The position numbers were made by a program, and so were the translations under genes. A DNA stretch of 64,000 nt from an uncultured Flavobacteriaceae bacterium (GTDB taxonomy: Bacteria > Bacteroidota > Bacteroidia > Flavobacteriales > Flavobacteriaceae): NCBI GenBank assembly GCA_947500445.1, contig CANMSB010000023.1, positions 1 to 64,000 on the forward strand, in the 5' to 3' direction. The notes below the pieces were generated by a model that saw only the letters and a program-made list of their open reading frames with translations, was not told the DNA's origin and made no database searches. Below, piece after piece: positions 62,683 through 64,000 of this stretch (the first letter of the stretch is position 1; each line of letters starts with the position of its first letter).

Positions 62683-63726
62683 ATGCACAAACTTTTTTTT
62701 ATCGGTTTAATGCTTTGCTCGGTCCACGTAGGCGGAGCGCAAAAAAGCATAAAAAAGGTCCTCGCGAACACCACCGGGCCTTTAAAAGAAACGCTTCGCT
62801 GGCATGTTCAAGATGGTCAGGGAAACAAAGGGCATTTGCCGGTGGCCATCATAAAAGGAAAAACCGATGGTCCGGTATTTACGGTAGTAGCCGGTGTGCA
62901 CGGGTTTGAATACCCCCCAATCGTTGCCGTACAAGAATTGATGCGGGAAATTAAGCCAGAAGCACTCTCCGGGACGATTTTATGTGTTCCTATTGCGAAT
63001 ACCGCCTCGTTTTATACCAGAACGCCCTTTATCAACCCACAAGATGGTACCAATTTAAATGGTGCATTTCCTGGGGATTCGGTAGGGACCATTACCCAGC
63101 GTTTGGCACATCTGATCACTAAAAAAGTTATTCCGGAAAGTGATGTTTTTTTGGATGTTCATGGTGGCGACGCCAATGAGGACCTGCTACCCTTTGTATG
63201 TTACTATAATAACAAGAACCGCCCCGAAAGGACCCAAATGGCCGAGCTACTTGCCCAGGCCAGTGGATTTGAATATATCGTTTCCTATCCCTATACCCTA
63301 AAAGATGACGACCCCGCAAAATATGTGTTCAAACAGGCCGTGCAAGATGGAAAAACGGCCCTGAGCATCGAGTGTGGAAAATTGGGGAACGTACAGGAAG
63401 AAGCGGTAGTTTTGATTAAAAAAGGCATATATAATATGTTGCACCAAATGGAGATGTACGATGCCCCGACGATGCCAAAACCGAAGCGGATACGGCTCAA
63501 CCATCAAACCTATATCAGGTCCAACGAAAAAGGAATTTTTTATAGTGACCATAAGGCCGGGGATGCCGTCAAACAGGGGGATGTTGTAGGGTATACCACG
63601 GATGAGTTCGGTGAACGTATTGCCGAGTATCGGGCACCGTCTGGCGGTATTATCCTCTATAAGATCGCGACCCCACCGATCAACGTGGGCGATACGGTAA
63701 TGTGCATCAGCACCAATTTGGAGTAA
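62683..63726 (+). CDS. Succinylglutamate desuccinylase/aspartoacylase-family hydrolase
   Basis: A 347-residue exported zinc hydrolase with a signal peptide ending GGAQ. Zinc ligands are visible as His and Glu in GVHGFE at about 71-76 and His in DVHGGD at about 159-164; the catalytic Glu is likely in SIECG near 229. The C-terminal part carries a biotinyl/lipoyl-like barrel (IFYSDHKAGDAVKQGDVVG). Family members cleave N-acyl amino acids or related amides, outside the cytoplasm here. It is 120 bases from the MerC-like gene and may be independent. Confidence 0.88.
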   Translation: MHKLFFIGLMLCSVHVGGAQKSIKKVLANTTGPLKETLRWHVQDGQGNKGHLPVAIIKGKTDGPVFTVVAGVHGFEYPPIVAVQELMREIKPEALSGTILCVPIANTASFYTRTPFINPQDGTNLNGAFPGDSVGTITQRLAHLITKKVIPESDVFLDVHGGDANEDLLPFVCYYNNKNRPERTQMAELLAQASGFEYIVSYPYTLKDDDPAKYVFKQAVQDGKTALSIECGKLGNVQEEAVVLIKKGIYNMLHQMEMYDAPTMPKPKRIRLNHQTYIRSNEKGIFYSDHKAGDAVKQGDVVGYTTDEFGERIAEYRAPSGGIILYKIATPPINVGDTVMCISTNLE

Positions 63727-63801
63727 TACCATTTCTGGTTTAACTGTGGTTATCCTTGCCGTCCAGTACCGTTGTTATGTTTTAACATCAGAAATGGTAT
63801 T
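63725..63801. repeat. 13-bp inverted repeat after the hydrolase gene
   Basis: Arms at 63725-63737 and 63789-63801 are perfect complements with a 51-base interior. The first arm begins within the stop codon of the upstream gene. It may be a folded 3' end or the ends of a small inserted element. Confidence 0.5.
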
Positions 63802-63821
63802 CGATGGTACCTTTTAGCTAT

Positions 63822-63983
63822 TGAACTCATTTAGACTTTTTGGATTGAAGCGAAAATTATCCATTTTAAGGCCTGTTGAAGACTTTTTTGAGTTTCATAG
63901 CAGGGCTACGGGAGGAAAAAAAGACAAAAACAGGGCTGTAAAGGGCAATTTTTTAGCCAATTAAAAAAGTCTAAATGAGTTCA
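63822..63983. mobile_element. MITE-like element with 20-bp terminal inverted repeats
   Basis: Perfect 20-bp terminal inverted repeats (63822-63841 and 63964-63983) enclose 122 bases without a coding frame. Total length is 162 bases. This is the form of a non-autonomous insertion element. A clear target-site duplication was not found. The element stands downstream of the hydrolase gene. Confidence 0.65.
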
Positions 63984-64000
63984 TTAAGTGATTTATTTCT

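Overview
The window comes from a marine-type Bacteroidetes, most likely a member of the Flavobacteriaceae. The evidence is the set of families present (TraE-to-TraN conjugation genes, BfmA/RteC mobilisation genes, HYC_CC_PP and DUF6660 small proteins, Bacteroidetes-type tyrosine integrase, TonB receptors) and -7 elements of the TAnnTTTG type. No tRNA, rRNA or CRISPR array was seen.

Region 1 (1-37,350) is an integrative conjugative element (ICE), visibly AT-rich. It opens with a minus-strand pair (a 37-kD nucleoid-associated protein plus an unknown partner) and an exported amidase. A plus-strand transfer operon follows (traE, F, G, I, J, K, M, N: pilin, VirB3, VirB4 ATPase, VirB5, VirB6, VirB8, VirB10 and VirB9 counterparts). 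The cargo (9,815-30,928) is entirely on the minus strand and deals with metals. One block handles Zn/Cd/Co-type metals: a CzcA-CzcC fusion, CzcB, a Fur-family regulator, a DUF3703 protein and a ZntA-like ATPase. A second block handles copper/silver: CusA, a TolC-like OMF, a DUF3347 lipoprotein, an acetolactate-decarboxylase-like lipoprotein, CopA, a DUF305 protein, CusB and a DUF6660 protein. The element resumes on the plus strand with ssb, radC, an oriT-like hairpin, the mobilisation protein, relaxase, coupling protein and RteC.

Region 2 (about 37,400-53,220) looks like a separate genomic island. It starts with a tyrosine integrase whose composition differs from the ICE and carries mostly single-gene units separated by long, hairpin-rich spacers: a Ser/Thr kinase with an unusual N-terminal helical domain, a Shedu (SduA, DUF4263) nuclease, a DMP19/DUF4375 lipoprotein, a CPBP protease, an exported unknown, two micro-lipoproteins, an XRE regulator, a lipoprotein with an HNH-like toxin tail and an overlapping candidate immunity gene, an exported glutaredoxin-like protein and two paralogous outer-membrane barrels. 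A 15-bp perfect direct repeat (37,662 and 53,087) and two related structured elements, each with a promoter-like and a terminator-like sequence, lie at the two ends.

Region 3 (53,218-64,000) is GC-richer and resembles host chromosome: a small HD..C..C exported protein, an ABC ATPase, a siderophore-type TonB receptor, two DUF3526 ABC-2 permeases, a DUF5829 protein, a His-containing lipoprotein, a MerC-like protein and an AstE/AspA-type deacylase, ending in a MITE-like element. This set probably forms one metal- or metallophore-related locus.
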